Below, piece after piece: positions 9,458-17,444 of a stretch of 64,000 nt of DNA. Position 1 is the stretch's first letter. Each line of letters starts with the position of its first letter. Position numbers and translations under genes: made by a program. Below the pieces are notes generated by a model. It saw only the letters and a program-made list of their open reading frames with translations. It was not told the DNA's origin and made no database searches. Source of the DNA: Microtetraspora niveoalba (lineage in GTDB: Bacteria; Actinomycetota; Actinomycetes; Streptosporangiales; Streptosporangiaceae); contig NZ_BBYM01000020.1 of NCBI RefSeq assembly GCF_001570405.1, positions 1 to 64,000 of the forward strand, written 5' to 3'.

Positions 9458-10111
9458 GTGAGCTTCGAGTCCCGCGCGAGTAACTGGATCTCCGCCTTCC
9501 TCGGCTCCGGGCCGTCCGGTGCCACCGGTCCCTCTCCGTCAGAGTTGCGGGCGTCCGACGCCGACAGGGAGCAGGTCATCGACCTGCTCAGAGAGGCCGC
9601 CGGCGACGGGCGGCTCTCCATGACCGAGCACGAGGAGCGGGTCGAGCGCGCCTACGCCGCCCGCACGCTGGGCGAGCTCGTCGGACTCACGGCGGACCTC
9701 GTCCCGCCGGATCGCCAGCCGTTCCTCATGGACGGCCGCCCCGTCGTCGCCCTGTTCCGTACGGAGAACCGGGCCGGCCGCTGGGTGGTGCCCTCGGAGG
9801 TGCCGGTCACCTCGCTCGGCGGGCGGGTCACGATGGACCTGTGCGAGGCGCTGCTGCAGTCGCGCCACGTGGTCGTACGGCTCTCGGTGATGGCCGGGAC
9901 CGTGACCCTCGTCGTCCCGGAGGGGGTCCGCGTCGTCAGCGGGCCGGACGCCCGGATCAAGAGCTTCCAGGACGAGGTGCGGCTCCCGCCGGGCGCGACC
10001 GGTTTCGCGCCGGACGCGCCCGTCATCGAGCTCGCGGGGTTCGTCTATGGCGGCAAGGTCATCGCCAGATCGCCCAAACGCCCCAAGAAGGGGTTGTTCC
10101 GCCGGTCCTGA
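9458..10111 (+). CDS. DUF1707 protein with LiaF-like C-terminal domain
   Basis: 217 aa from GTG 9458. Residues ~28-80 form a DUF1707 domain (LRASDADREQVIDLLREAAGDGRLSMTEHEERVERAYAARTLGEL, read as successive parts), common in actinobacteria as a small N-terminal module. Residues ~95-200 are a beta-rich segment resembling the LiaF/DUF2154 cell-envelope-response fold. No transmembrane helix is seen, so a cytoplasmic or membrane-associated envelope-stress role is only inferred. It ends in a hairpin shared with the convergent glpX. Confidence 0.8.
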   Translation: MSFESRASNWISAFLGSGPSGATGPSPSELRASDADREQVIDLLREAAGDGRLSMTEHEERVERAYAARTLGELVGLTADLVPPDRQPFLMDGRPVVALFRTENRAGRWVVPSEVPVTSLGGRVTMDLCEALLQSRHVVVRLSVMAGTVTLVVPEGVRVVSGPDARIKSFQDEVRLPPGATGFAPDAPVIELAGFVYGGKVIARSPKRPKKGLFRRS

Positions 10112-10118
10112 CCGGCGG
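10099..10118. terminator. Bidirectional hairpin between DUF1707 gene and glpX
   Basis: CCGCCGGT (10099-10106), loop CCTG, ACCGGCGG (10111-10118): a perfect 8-bp stem spanning the DUF1707 stop codon, 5 bp from the glpX stop. There is no T-tract. Confidence 0.5.
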
Positions 10119-10122
10119 GACG

Positions 10123-11151
10123 TCAGACGGCGGTGTCGAAGTTGATCGCGCTGTAGGCGCTCAGCTTCCAGAGCTGGTGCTCGCTCTCGATCTTGCGGAT
10201 GGTGCCGGAACGGCCCCGCATGACCAGGGAGTTCGTCACGGCGGCCCCGCCCTGGTAGCGCACGCCCGGCATCAGCTCGCCGTCCGTGATGCCCGTCGCG
10301 GCGAAGAACACGTCGTCGGAGCGGACCAGGTCGTCGGTGGTCAGCACCTGGTCGAGGTCGAGCCCGGCGTCGACGGCCTTGGCGCGCTCCTCCTCGTCGC
10401 GCGGCCAGAGCTTGCCCTGGATGACTCCGCCCATGCACTTCAGGGCGCAGGCCGCGACGATGCCCTCGGGCGTCCCGCCGATGCCGAGCATCAGGTCGAC
10501 GCCGGTGCCGGCGCGGGCGGCCATGATCGCTCCCGCCACGTCGCCGTCCGTGATGAACCTGATCCGCGCGCCGGTCTCGCGGATCTCCTTGACGATCCGT
10601 TCGTGCCGCGGCCGGTCCAGGATCACGACCGTCACGTCGGACGGCTTGGCGCCCTTGGCCCGCGCCACGGCGCGGATGTTGTCCGCGACGGGGGCGTTGA
10701 TGTCCACGGCGTCCGCCGCGGCCGGGCCGGTCACCAGCTTCTCCATGTAGAACACGGCGGACGGGTCGTACATCGAGCCGCGCTCGCTGACCGCGATGAC
10801 GGAGATCGCGTTGTTCATGCCGAGGGCGCACAGGCGCGTGCCGTCGATCGGGTCCACCGCGACGTCGCATTCGGGGCCGGTGCCGTCCCCCACGTCCTCG
10901 CCGTTGTAGAGCATGGGGGCGTTGTCCTTCTCGCCCTCGCCGATCACGACGACGCCCTTCATGGACACCGTGTTGATCAACTGTCGCATGCCGTTGACCG
11001 CGGCTCCGTCCGCACCGTTCTTGTCGCCGCGGCCCACCCACCGTGCCGCCGCCATCGCGGCCGCCTCGGTGACGCGGACCAACTCCAGGGCGAGGTTGCG
11101 GTCGGGAGCACGCTCCCCTGTCGCCAGCGCTGCCGGTACGTGATCAGCCAT
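10123..11151 (-). CDS. glpX: Class II fructose-1,6-bisphosphatase
   Basis: 342 aa from ATG 11149-11151 ([20 protein letters not shown]) with AAGGGGAA upstream. GlpX enzymes hydrolyse fructose-1,6-bisphosphate in gluconeogenesis and are the main FBPase of actinobacteria. Metal and substrate motifs are visible: [17 protein letters not shown], and the lithium-sensitive phosphatase-like core [20 protein letters not shown]. The open frame continues upstream without a better start. It is divergent from a TetR gene. It corresponds to Rv1099c in the conserved fumarase-glpX neighbourhood. Confidence 0.95.
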   Translation of the reverse strand: MADHVPAALATGERAPDRNLALELVRVTEAAAMAAARWVGRGDKNGADGAAVNGMRQLINTVSMKGVVVIGEGEKDNAPMLYNGEDVGDGTGPECDVAVDPIDGTRLCALGMNNAISVIAVSERGSMYDPSAVFYMEKLVTGPAAADAVDINAPVADNIRAVARAKGAKPSDVTVVILDRPRHERIVKEIRETGARIRFITDGDVAGAIMAARAGTGVDLMLGIGGTPEGIVAACALKCMGGVIQGKLWPRDEEERAKAVDAGLDLDQVLTTDDLVRSDDVFFAATGITDGELMPGVRYQGGAAVTNSLVMRGRSGTIRKIESEHQLWKLSAYSAINFDTAV

Positions 11152-11295
11152 CGTTCCCCTTAAGTCAGGCGTCGTAAAGCTGATGTTAGTTGTGTATGTC
11201 GTTCTTGTCCGATTGGTCTGGACCGGTCGTCGCAGGCAGGAGGCCATTTCCGTCGCTGCCGCCGCCGGACGGGCGGCCCGGGATATCGTCGCCGC

Positions 11296-11883
11296 ATGAG
11301 CAGCGACACCGAGCCGTCGGTCACCGTCCGCACCTCGGAGCGGGGCGCCGCCACGAGGAGCGCGCTCCTCGAAGCGGCCAGGGAAACCTTCATCACCTGC
11401 GGTTTCACCGAGACCGGAGTGACGGACGTGGTCGCGCGGGCCGGGGCCAGTGTCGGCAGCCTTTACCACCATTTTTCGGGAAAGGCCGACCTTTACCTCA
11501 CCTTGTTCGACGATTTTCAGTCGCGGCAGACACAACGCACGAGACAGGCCATCCAGGAGGCCAGGTCCCAGGGCGAGTCCGAGCCCATGACCCTGCTGCT
11601 GGCCGGCGCCCGGGCCTACCTCGACGGCTGCCTCGCCGAGCGCGACCTCGCCGCGCTGTTCCTCCGCGGGGACGGCCCGACCGGCTTCGAGGTCGTGATG
11701 CGCGACCGGCTGCGCCAGTGGACCCGGCGCAGCGCGGCGCTCTTCGAACGGGAGGACGCCCTCGTCCTCGTCGTGACCGGCGCCCTCGCGGCCGTGGTCC
11801 AGGAGGTGACCCTCTCCGAGGACGACGAGCGCGCCCGCGTGATCGCGGAGGAGGCGCTCGCCCTCATCGGCCGGATCCACTGA
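11296..11883 (+). CDS. TetR-family transcriptional regulator
   Basis: 195 aa. The N-terminal HTH occupies residues ~18-65 ([20 protein letters not shown] and [20 protein letters not shown]). The C-terminal ligand domain is not classifiable by eye. It is divergent from glpX with 144 bp between start codons and directly precedes the DUF4245 gene, so it might regulate either. The ligand is unknown. Confidence 0.88.
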   Translation: MSSDTEPSVTVRTSERGAATRSALLEAARETFITCGFTETGVTDVVARAGASVGSLYHHFSGKADLYLTLFDDFQSRQTQRTRQAIQEARSQGESEPMTLLLAGARAYLDGCLAERDLAALFLRGDGPTGFEVVMRDRLRQWTRRSAALFEREDALVLVVTGALAAVVQEVTLSEDDERARVIAEEALALIGRIH

Positions 11884-12011
11884 CCCCGCCTCCCGCGCTT
11901 CCGCGCCGCCGAGGGCCGCGGCGCCCCGTTCAAGCAGGGCAGGAGGCGGGTGAGGCGGCTGGTACGTCTCCCCTGTCAGGACCGCGCCCCGGTGCCGGTA
12001 GGCTCCGCGAC

Positions 12012-12545
12012 GTGCGCCGATTCACTGAGGGTTTCTACGGCTACGCGTTCGCCCTGATCGTCTGCCTGGCCGCCGCCGGGCTGTTCCTGCTGGTCGCGCC
12101 CACAGGCGGCAAGGAGCACATCCCCAGCGTGGACTTCTCGATCGACAGGCTCAACGCCGCGCGCGTCGCGCCGTACGCCGTCGAGGTGCCCAAGGAGGTG
12201 CCCGCCAACTGGGTGCCCACCAGCTCGCAGCTCACCGAGAAGGCCGGCGTCGTGTCGTGGCGGCTCGGCTTCGCCACCGGGAAGCGCATGCATGCCATGG
12301 TGGTGCAGAGCAACGAGAAGCCGTTCACCGACTTCGCCAGCCGGATGGCCAACTCCGACAAGGCGACGGGCACCCGGCAGATCGCCGGCACCGCCTGGGA
12401 GGAGCGCTTCCGCCAGGACAAGAACCAGCGGTCGCTGGTCCGGGTGCTCCAGGACCGCACGGTGGTGGTCACCGGCTCGGCCGACTGGGACGAGCTGACC
12501 GCCCTCGCCGCCTCCCTGGTGGTACAGCCCAAGCCCGCCACCTGA
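12012..12545 (+). CDS. DUF4245 membrane-anchored protein
   Basis: 177 aa from GTG 12012 ([20 protein letters not shown]). One N-terminal transmembrane helix (residues ~10-30) is followed by an extracytoplasmic domain ([40 protein letters not shown]) typical of DUF4245, the family of Rv1100 beside glpX in mycobacteria. The function is unknown; the topology suggests an envelope role. It converges with xseB across 21 bp. Confidence 0.85.
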   Translation: MRRFTEGFYGYAFALIVCLAAAGLFLLVAPTGGKEHIPSVDFSIDRLNAARVAPYAVEVPKEVPANWVPTSSQLTEKAGVVSWRLGFATGKRMHAMVVQSNEKPFTDFASRMANSDKATGTRQIAGTAWEERFRQDKNQRSLVRVLQDRTVVVTGSADWDELTALAASLVVQPKPAT

Positions 12546-12566
12546 CCCGGCGATCGGAGCCGGAGG

Positions 12567-12845
12567 TCAGAAGGGGGTCTCCTCCTGCGGCTCCTGCCGC
12601 TGGGCCATGGCCGCAGCGAGTTTGACGCGGGCGCCCTGGAGCCACTCCTCGCAGATCGCGGCCAGCCGCTCACCCCGCTCCCAGAGCTCGATGGACTGCT
12701 CCAGCGTGAGCCCGCCGGTCTCCAGCCGCCGCACCACGTCGGTGAGCTCCTCGCGCGCCCGCTCGTAGGAGGGGGTCCTCTCCTCGCCGCCCTCCTGCTC
12801 GGGGGAGGGGGACGCCTGCTTCGGGGATGCCTTCTCGTCTGCCAC
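12567..12845 (-). CDS. xseB: Exodeoxyribonuclease VII small subunit
   Basis: 92 aa from GTG 12845. It has the helical XseB core (SYERAREELTDVVRRLETGG, then LTLEQSIELWERGERLAAICEEWL), which pairs with XseA to degrade single-stranded DNA. The first ~20 residues are an acidic, low-complexity extension. It normally follows xseA directly, but here 305 bp with an antisense acetyltransferase relic and a perfect hairpin lie between them. Confidence 0.92.
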   Translation of the reverse strand: MADEKASPKQASPSPEQEGGEERTPSYERAREELTDVVRRLETGGLTLEQSIELWERGERLAAICEEWLQGARVKLAAAMAQRQEPQEETPF

Positions 12846-12893
12846 GTCACCACCCTAGGGTCCGCGTACGACAGGTCGACATAATCGGCTGTC

Positions 12894-13176
12894 ATGGCCG
12901 TTCGCGCCGCCGGCGCCGACGACATCCCCGAACTCGTACGACTCCGTGAGGCGCCGGCCGTACGCACGGCCGAGGACATCCCCGGCCGGATCGAGCGGGG
13001 CCGGCAGAAGTCCTACGCCCGCCGGGGCGATCCTGGACGCGCTCACGGCCTGGTGCCGGGAGAACGGTGTGGCCCGCGTGGATCTCCATGCCACCTCGGA
13101 CGGCATGGAGATCCACGCGGGCCACGGCTTCGCCGAGCGCTACCCCGGTCTCACGTGGACGTCGCCGTCACCGTGA
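12894..13176 (+). pseudogene. GNAT acetyltransferase relic (internally deleted, frameshifted)
   Basis: The N-terminal GNAT signature MAVRAAGADDIPELVRLRE starts at 12894 in one frame. The C-terminal part (ILDALTAWCRENGVARVDLH, ATSDGMEIHAGHGFAERYPG) lies in another frame from about 13025 to the TGA at 13174-13176. The acetyl-CoA binding middle and about 60-70 residues are missing. The usual ending LY-x-x-LGF is altered to IHAGHGF, exactly where a 24-bp inverted repeat occurs. Its end overlaps the xseA stop by 26 bp. Confidence 0.7.
13069..13125. repeat. Perfect 24-bp inverted repeat (hairpin) in the xseA-xseB gap
   Basis: Arms 13069-13092 and 13102-13125 are exact reverse complements, beginning GTGGCCCGCGTGG, with a 9-base loop ACCTCGGAC. 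It lies 26 bp past the xseA stop, inside the GNAT relic. No T-tract follows on either strand, so a terminator role is uncertain; it could also be an RNA processing or stability element. Confidence 0.9.
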
Positions 13177-14356
13177 CCCGGTCGTCGGGGAAACGGATGG
13201 TCAGCTCGTCGCCGGACTTGACCTCGCCCGCGAGCCGTACGACCTGTCCGGAGGGACGCTGCACGATCGCGTAACCGCGCTCCAGCGTCGCCGCCGGCGA
13301 CAGCGCGACGAGGCGGGCGCGCAGGTGTTCGAGCGAGTCGGCCGAACGGTCCAGGGAGGAGCCGAGGCAGCGCCGGGCCCGCTCGCGCAGAGCGTCGACC
13401 TGCTCCGCCCGGCGGTCGAGTTCGCGCACCGGGTCGGCCAGCGAGGGGCGGGACTGGACCGACCGCAGCCAGGAGAGCTCCCGGTCGAGCCAGCCGCCCA
13501 GCACGCGCCGGCCGCGGTCCCTGAGCTGGCGCACCAGCGTGAGCTGCTCGCCGACGTCCGGGACGACCTTCTTGGCCGCGTCCGTGGGGGTCGAGGCGCG
13601 TACGTCGGCCACGAGGTCGATCAGCGGGCTGTCCTGCTCGTGCCCGATCGCGCTGACCACTGGCGTGCGGCAGGCCGCCACGGCCCGCACCAGCGACTCG
13701 TCGGAGAACGGCAGCAGGTCCTCCAGGGAGCCGCCGCCGCGCGCGATGACGATCACATCGACCTCGCGGTCCGCGTCCAGCCTGCGCAGCGCCTCGGTGA
13801 CCTCGCCCACGGCGTACGGCCCCTGGACCGCCACCGCCTCCACCTTGAACCGCACGGCGGGCCAGCGACGGCGGGCGTTCTCGATGACGTCACGCTCGGC
13901 GGCCGAGTCCCTGCCGCAGACGAGCCCGATCGTGGAGGGGAGGAAGGGCAGCCGCCGCTTGCGGTCGGCGTTCGTGAGACCCTCGGCGACGATGAGCCGG
14001 CGCAGCCGTTCCAGCCGGGCCAGCAGCTCGCCGACGCCGACCGGCCGGATCTCCATGGCGGTGAAGGCGAAAGACCCCTTGTTCACCCAGAAGTCCGGCT
14101 TGACGTGCATGACGACCCGCGCGCCGTCGGCCGGCCGGGGGAGGCTCGCCTCGTACACGCCTCGGCTGCAGGTCACGCGGGCCGAGACGTTGGCCACCGG
14201 GTCGCGGAGGGTGAGGAAGACGGTGCCGCCCCGGGCCGTCAGCTCGGTGATCTGCCCTTCGACCCAGACGGTGCCCAGACGGTTGATCCACTGCGCCACC
14301 ATCTGGAGCACCGAACGGATCGGCAGCGGCTCCTCGGGAGAGGTCTTCGCGCTCAC
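13151..14356 (-). CDS. xseA: Exodeoxyribonuclease VII large subunit
   Basis: 401 aa, catalytic subunit of the ssDNA exonuclease. An N-terminal OB fold ([23 protein letters not shown]) is followed by the catalytic domain with [18 protein letters not shown] and [20 protein letters not shown], a helical segment, and the C-terminal LERGYAIVQ module. The GTG start at 14354-14356 abuts the TGA of the preceding gene with no gap, so translation is probably coupled. Same order as Rv1108c. Confidence 0.95.
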   Translation of the reverse strand: MSAKTSPEEPLPIRSVLQMVAQWINRLGTVWVEGQITELTARGGTVFLTLRDPVANVSARVTCSRGVYEASLPRPADGARVVMHVKPDFWVNKGSFAFTAMEIRPVGVGELLARLERLRRLIVAEGLTNADRKRRLPFLPSTIGLVCGRDSAAERDVIENARRRWPAVRFKVEAVAVQGPYAVGEVTEALRRLDADREVDVIVIARGGGSLEDLLPFSDESLVRAVAACRTPVVSAIGHEQDSPLIDLVADVRASTPTDAAKKVVPDVGEQLTLVRQLRDRGRRVLGGWLDRELSWLRSVQSRPSLADPVRELDRRAEQVDALRERARRCLGSSLDRSADSLEHLRARLVALSPAATLERGYAIVQRPSGQVVRLAGEVKSGDELTIRFPDDRVTVTATST

Positions 14357-15379
14357 TCAGGACTCGGCTTCGATCTTGGCCAGACGAGTCTCGTACATGC
14401 GGACCACGTCGTCCCGGTTCGCCGTCGCCTTCTCGTACGCGATCAGCTCGCGCATCTGGCCGGCGGACTTGCCGCGCATCCGGGCGCGCAGCGACGCCAG
14501 GGTCAGCCCGGCGTATCCGGGGTACGGCTCGGCGACGCCCGCGTGCGCCACGCCCTCCGTGGCCTCGGCGGCCGCCTCCTTCTTCTTGGCGCGCGCCTTG
14601 GGCACCACGGTGGGCTCGGCCTCCGCCGCGGCCTCGGCGGCCTTCTTCGGGCGCGGCTTCGCGGCCGCGCGCTTCTCGGCTGCGGGCTTCTCCGCGGGCT
14701 TGGCGGGGGCCGCGGCCTCGGGCTTCGGCTTCTGCGCCGCCTTCCTCGCGGGCTTGGCGGCGGGCTTCTCCGCAACCTTCCCGGCCTCCTCGGCGGCCGG
14801 CTTCGTCTCGGCCGGCTTGGCCGCCTCGGGAGCGGTGGGCTTCTCTGCCGCGGGCTTCGCGGTGGGCGTCTCCACCGCGGGCTTCTCGACCGTGGGAGCC
14901 TGTGCGGCCTGGGCCTTCTCCGGCTCGGGCTTCTCAACGGGCTTCTCGGCCGTGGGAGCCTGCGGAGCCTGGGCCTTCTCCGGCTCGGGCTTCTCGACCG
15001 CGGGCGCCTCCCACTCCGCCTTCTCGGCGGGGGCGGCCGTCGGGCGCTCCGCGGTGGGGGCGGAACCGTCGGGCTCGCGCTCCTCCTTGGCCGCCGGACG
15101 CGGGGCGAAGATGACCGGCTCACGGCGAGCGGGACGCGCCTCCTCCGCGGCGGGCTCCGGCGCCGGGGCGGTCGTGGCCTCCTCCTCGTGGGTGGCGAGC
15201 CGCTTTATCGTGGAACGGACCTGGTCCCCGATCAGAAGCGCCTGGCCCACCCCGCTGATCGTGGTCTGCAAGGCGGTCGCGGGCAGGTCCTTGGCCTTGT
15301 CCTTCAGCTCGTCCTTCAGCTCGTCACCTCGTCTGAAGAGGCTACGGAGAGGCTTGGTCAGTGCTCGGAAGAGGGACAT
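14357..15379 (-). CDS. Lipid-droplet-associated-type protein with Lys/Ala/Pro-rich region
   Basis: 340 aa from ATG 15377-15379 with GGAG upstream. A short N-terminal amphipathic part (LFRALTKPLRSLFRRGDELK), a long Ala/Pro/Lys/Glu repeat region (residues ~65-280, units like EKPEPEKAQAPQAPTAEKP), and a conserved C-terminus (YPGYAGLTLASLRARMRGKS, AGQMRELIAYEKATANRDDV). The C-terminus and the position between xseA and divergent ispH match Rv1109c, whose family is annotated as lipid-droplet-associated. The low-complexity region resembles histone H1-like tails. An in-frame extension to 15466 would overlap ispH and is not preferred. Confidence 0.8.
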   Translation of the reverse strand: MSLFRALTKPLRSLFRRGDELKDELKDKAKDLPATALQTTISGVGQALLIGDQVRSTIKRLATHEEEATTAPAPEPAAEEARPARREPVIFAPRPAAKEEREPDGSAPTAERPTAAPAEKAEWEAPAVEKPEPEKAQAPQAPTAEKPVEKPEPEKAQAAQAPTVEKPAVETPTAKPAAEKPTAPEAAKPAETKPAAEEAGKVAEKPAAKPARKAAQKPKPEAAAPAKPAEKPAAEKRAAAKPRPKKAAEAAAEAEPTVVPKARAKKKEAAAEATEGVAHAGVAEPYPGYAGLTLASLRARMRGKSAGQMRELIAYEKATANRDDVVRMYETRLAKIEAES

Positions 15380-15456
15380 CGCAGCTCCAGCGGAGTCGTT
15401 TTCGGATGATGCGGGAGAGGTCAAGAGGCGGCTGACGCTCCACATAGCATAGGAAC

Positions 15457-16431
15457 ATGGAGCCATATACCCCCGCGACCCGTCGTGTCCTGGTTGCCAA
15501 GCCGCGCGGCTATTGCGCGGGAGTGGACCGCGCCGTAGAGGCGGTGGAGAAGGCGCTCGACCAGTACGGAGCGCCGATCTACGTACGCAAGCAGATCGTC
15601 CACAACACGCACGTGGTCCGGACTCTGGAGGCGCGAGGCGCGATCTTCGTCGATGAGACGGAGGAGGTGCCCGAGGGCGCGATCGTGGTGTTCTCGGCCC
15701 ACGGCGTGGCGCCGAGCGTGCACGACGAGGCCGCCGAGCGGCGGCTCCGCACCATCGACGCGACCTGCCCGCTCGTCACGAAGGTGCACAACGAGGCCAA
15801 GCGCTTCGCCGCCAAGGACTACGACATCCTGCTCATCGGCCACGAGGGGCACGAAGAGGTCGAGGGCACGGCGGGTGAGGCTCCCGACCACATCCAGTTG
15901 GTCGACGGGCTCGACGGCGTCGCGCAGGTCTCCGTACGCGATCCCGACCGCGTCGTCTGGCTGTCGCAGACCACGCTCTCCGTGGACGAGACCACCGAGA
16001 CGGTCGCCCGGCTGCGCGAGCGGTTCCCCAACCTGATCGACCCGCCGAGCGACGACATCTGCTACGCCACCTCCAACCGGCAGGCGGCGGTGAAGCAGAT
16101 CGCGGCCGAGTCCCAGCTCGTCATCGTCGTCGGTTCGTCCAACTCGTCCAACTCCAAGCGGCTGGTCGAGGTGGCCAAGGACTACGGCGCCGACGCGTCC
16201 TATCTCGTGGACGACGCCTCCTTCATCCAGGACGCGTGGCTCGACGGCGTCAGCACGGTCGGCGTCACGAGCGGCGCCTCGGTTCCCGAGGAACTGGTGG
16301 AGGGTGTGCTGCGCAGGCTCGCCGAGCACGGCTTCACCGACGTCGAGGAGGTCGAGACGGTGAAGGAGAGCATGCGGTTCGCCCTTCCCCACGAGCTCCG
16401 CCGGGACCTGCGCGCCTCCTCGGCGTCGTAG
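15457..16431 (+). CDS. ispH: 4-hydroxy-3-methylbut-2-enyl diphosphate reductase
   Basis: 324 aa. Last step of the MEP isoprenoid pathway, reducing HMBPP to IPP and DMAPP. The three Fe-S cysteines are Cys20 ([12 protein letters not shown]), Cys104 ([13 protein letters not shown]) and Cys202 ([11 protein letters not shown]). Other family motifs are [11 protein letters not shown] and [14 protein letters not shown]. It is divergent from the lipid-droplet-type gene with 77 bp between start codons. Essential in MEP-dependent actinobacteria. Confidence 0.97.
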   Translation: MEPYTPATRRVLVAKPRGYCAGVDRAVEAVEKALDQYGAPIYVRKQIVHNTHVVRTLEARGAIFVDETEEVPEGAIVVFSAHGVAPSVHDEAAERRLRTIDATCPLVTKVHNEAKRFAAKDYDILLIGHEGHEEVEGTAGEAPDHIQLVDGLDGVAQVSVRDPDRVVWLSQTTLSVDETTETVARLRERFPNLIDPPSDDICYATSNRQAAVKQIAAESQLVIVVGSSNSSNSKRLVEVAKDYGADASYLVDDASFIQDAWLDGVSTVGVTSGASVPEELVEGVLRRLAEHGFTDVEEVETVKESMRFALPHELRRDLRASSAS

Positions 16432-16855
16432 GCGCGGCCCTTCGTCGCCCGCCACCGCCCGTGCCGACACCATGGGCGGTCGCGGGCCCACCGCAGGGTG
16501 CATGACGGTCGCCCGCCGCCTTAGGCGTTCGCGCATCGTCGTCATGCGCCGCCGTCCGCCCGAGCAGATCGCCGACTTCAACGACGCATGCTCAGGCGTT
16601 CGTTCGGTCACGGTGCTCACCGTTCCACCACGGGCCGGTCACGCCGGTGCCGGCGGCGGCCGGTCGGTCCGCTCCTGTGAGAACGTCCGGTGAGGCCGGG
16701 CCCAGGAGGCCGTAGGCCTTGAGAAGCCACACCAGAGCCCACAGCAGCACGGCGACCGACCGGCGTGCTCCCCGGCCCGTCCCTCCGGCTCCCGGCCGCG
16801 TCAGCACGACGCCTTCCCGGACGGGAAGCGCCCGGCGACGGGCCCGGCCCGCAAG
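16432..16855. other. Intergenic region of 424 bp between ispH and tatA
   Basis: Mostly GC-rich without a clear gene on the plus strand. A loose hairpin (ACCGCCC/GGGCGGT at about 16455-16482) follows ispH and may end its transcript. One possible small minus-strand gene is listed separately. Confidence 0.5.
16592..16807 (-). CDS. Possible small single-helix membrane protein
   Basis: 71 aa from GTG 16807 with AAGG five bases upstream. A basic N-terminus precedes one hydrophobic helix (SVAVLLWALVWLLKAYGLLG) and a polar C-terminus. It follows tatA on the same strand after 48 bp. The family is not recognised; the helix and spacing favour a gene, but composition alone could produce it. Confidence 0.35.
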   Translation of the reverse strand: MLTRPGAGGTGRGARRSVAVLLWALVWLLKAYGLLGPASPDVLTGADRPAAAGTGVTGPWWNGEHRDRTNA

Positions 16856-17230
16856 CTAACGGACCTCATCGGCCCGTGCGGGCCCGCCCTCGGCCCGTGT
16901 CGCACCGTTCCCCTGACCGGGTACGGCACCGCTCCCGGGAACGTGGTCCACGCCCGATGAGGCGCCGCCGGCCGGGCCGTCGCCCCCGGCGGCCGCGCCT
17001 GAAAGGGCGGCGGCCCCGCCGGTGCCGGTCGCGGGAGAGTCCGCCCCGGCGGGGGTGACGTCGGCGGTCGTGACGTCGGCCCGCATGGCGGTGGTCTCGT
17101 TCTTGAAGATACGCAGTGACCTGCCCAGCGAACGGGCGGTCTCCGGCAGCTTCTTCGAGCCGAACAGCAAGATCAGGACGAGACCCAGGACCAACAGGTG
17201 CCCGGGCTCCAGGCCGTTGCGCAGGAACAT
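16856..17230 (-). CDS. tatA: Sec-independent translocase subunit TatA
   Basis: 124 aa from ATG 17230 with AGGGG five bases upstream; an in-frame GTG lies six bases earlier. One transmembrane helix is followed by the amphipathic hinge typical of TatA: GHLLVLGLVLILLFGSKKLP, then ETARSLGRSLRIFKNE. These proteins form the pore of twin-arginine export of folded proteins. The C-terminal ~75 residues are an Ala/Gly-rich acidic tail. tatB and tatC are not nearby, so it works with components encoded elsewhere. Confidence 0.88.
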   Translation of the reverse strand: MFLRNGLEPGHLLVLGLVLILLFGSKKLPETARSLGRSLRIFKNETTAMRADVTTADVTPAGADSPATGTGGAAALSGAAAGGDGPAGGASSGVDHVPGSGAVPGQGNGATRAEGGPARADEVR

Positions 17231-17300
17231 CCGCACCCCTATCTGTGCTATCTGCGCCGGACACGAGATCTGGTGATCCGTACCCGTACGCCAAGTTTGC

Positions 17301-17315
17301 TAGATTGCGCAACTA
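17301..17315. promoter_or_regulatory. MarR-type palindrome upstream of tatA
   Basis: TAGATTGCGCAACTA contains the perfect 8-bp palindrome TTGCGCAA with TAG/CTA flanks, inside an AT-rich patch 71 bp upstream of the tatA start. The shape fits a MarR/OhrR-class operator; no such regulator gene is in the window. Confidence 0.4.
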
Positions 17316-17444
17316 TACAAGTGGCGATCGTTCTGTGGTCGTCTTCCCCCGCAGGAGCGCGTTCATGAGGGCATCCACCAGGGCCGATCGCCGCCCCCCG
17401 GCCGAGCGGGCCGATATCGCGGATCAGCCGGCACGGCGGACGGG

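Noticed and set aside
13067-15409. 780-codon plus-strand frame opposite xseA and its upstream gene
   Set aside because: Leu/Arg/Gly runs are antisense of the Lys/Ala/Pro-rich region.
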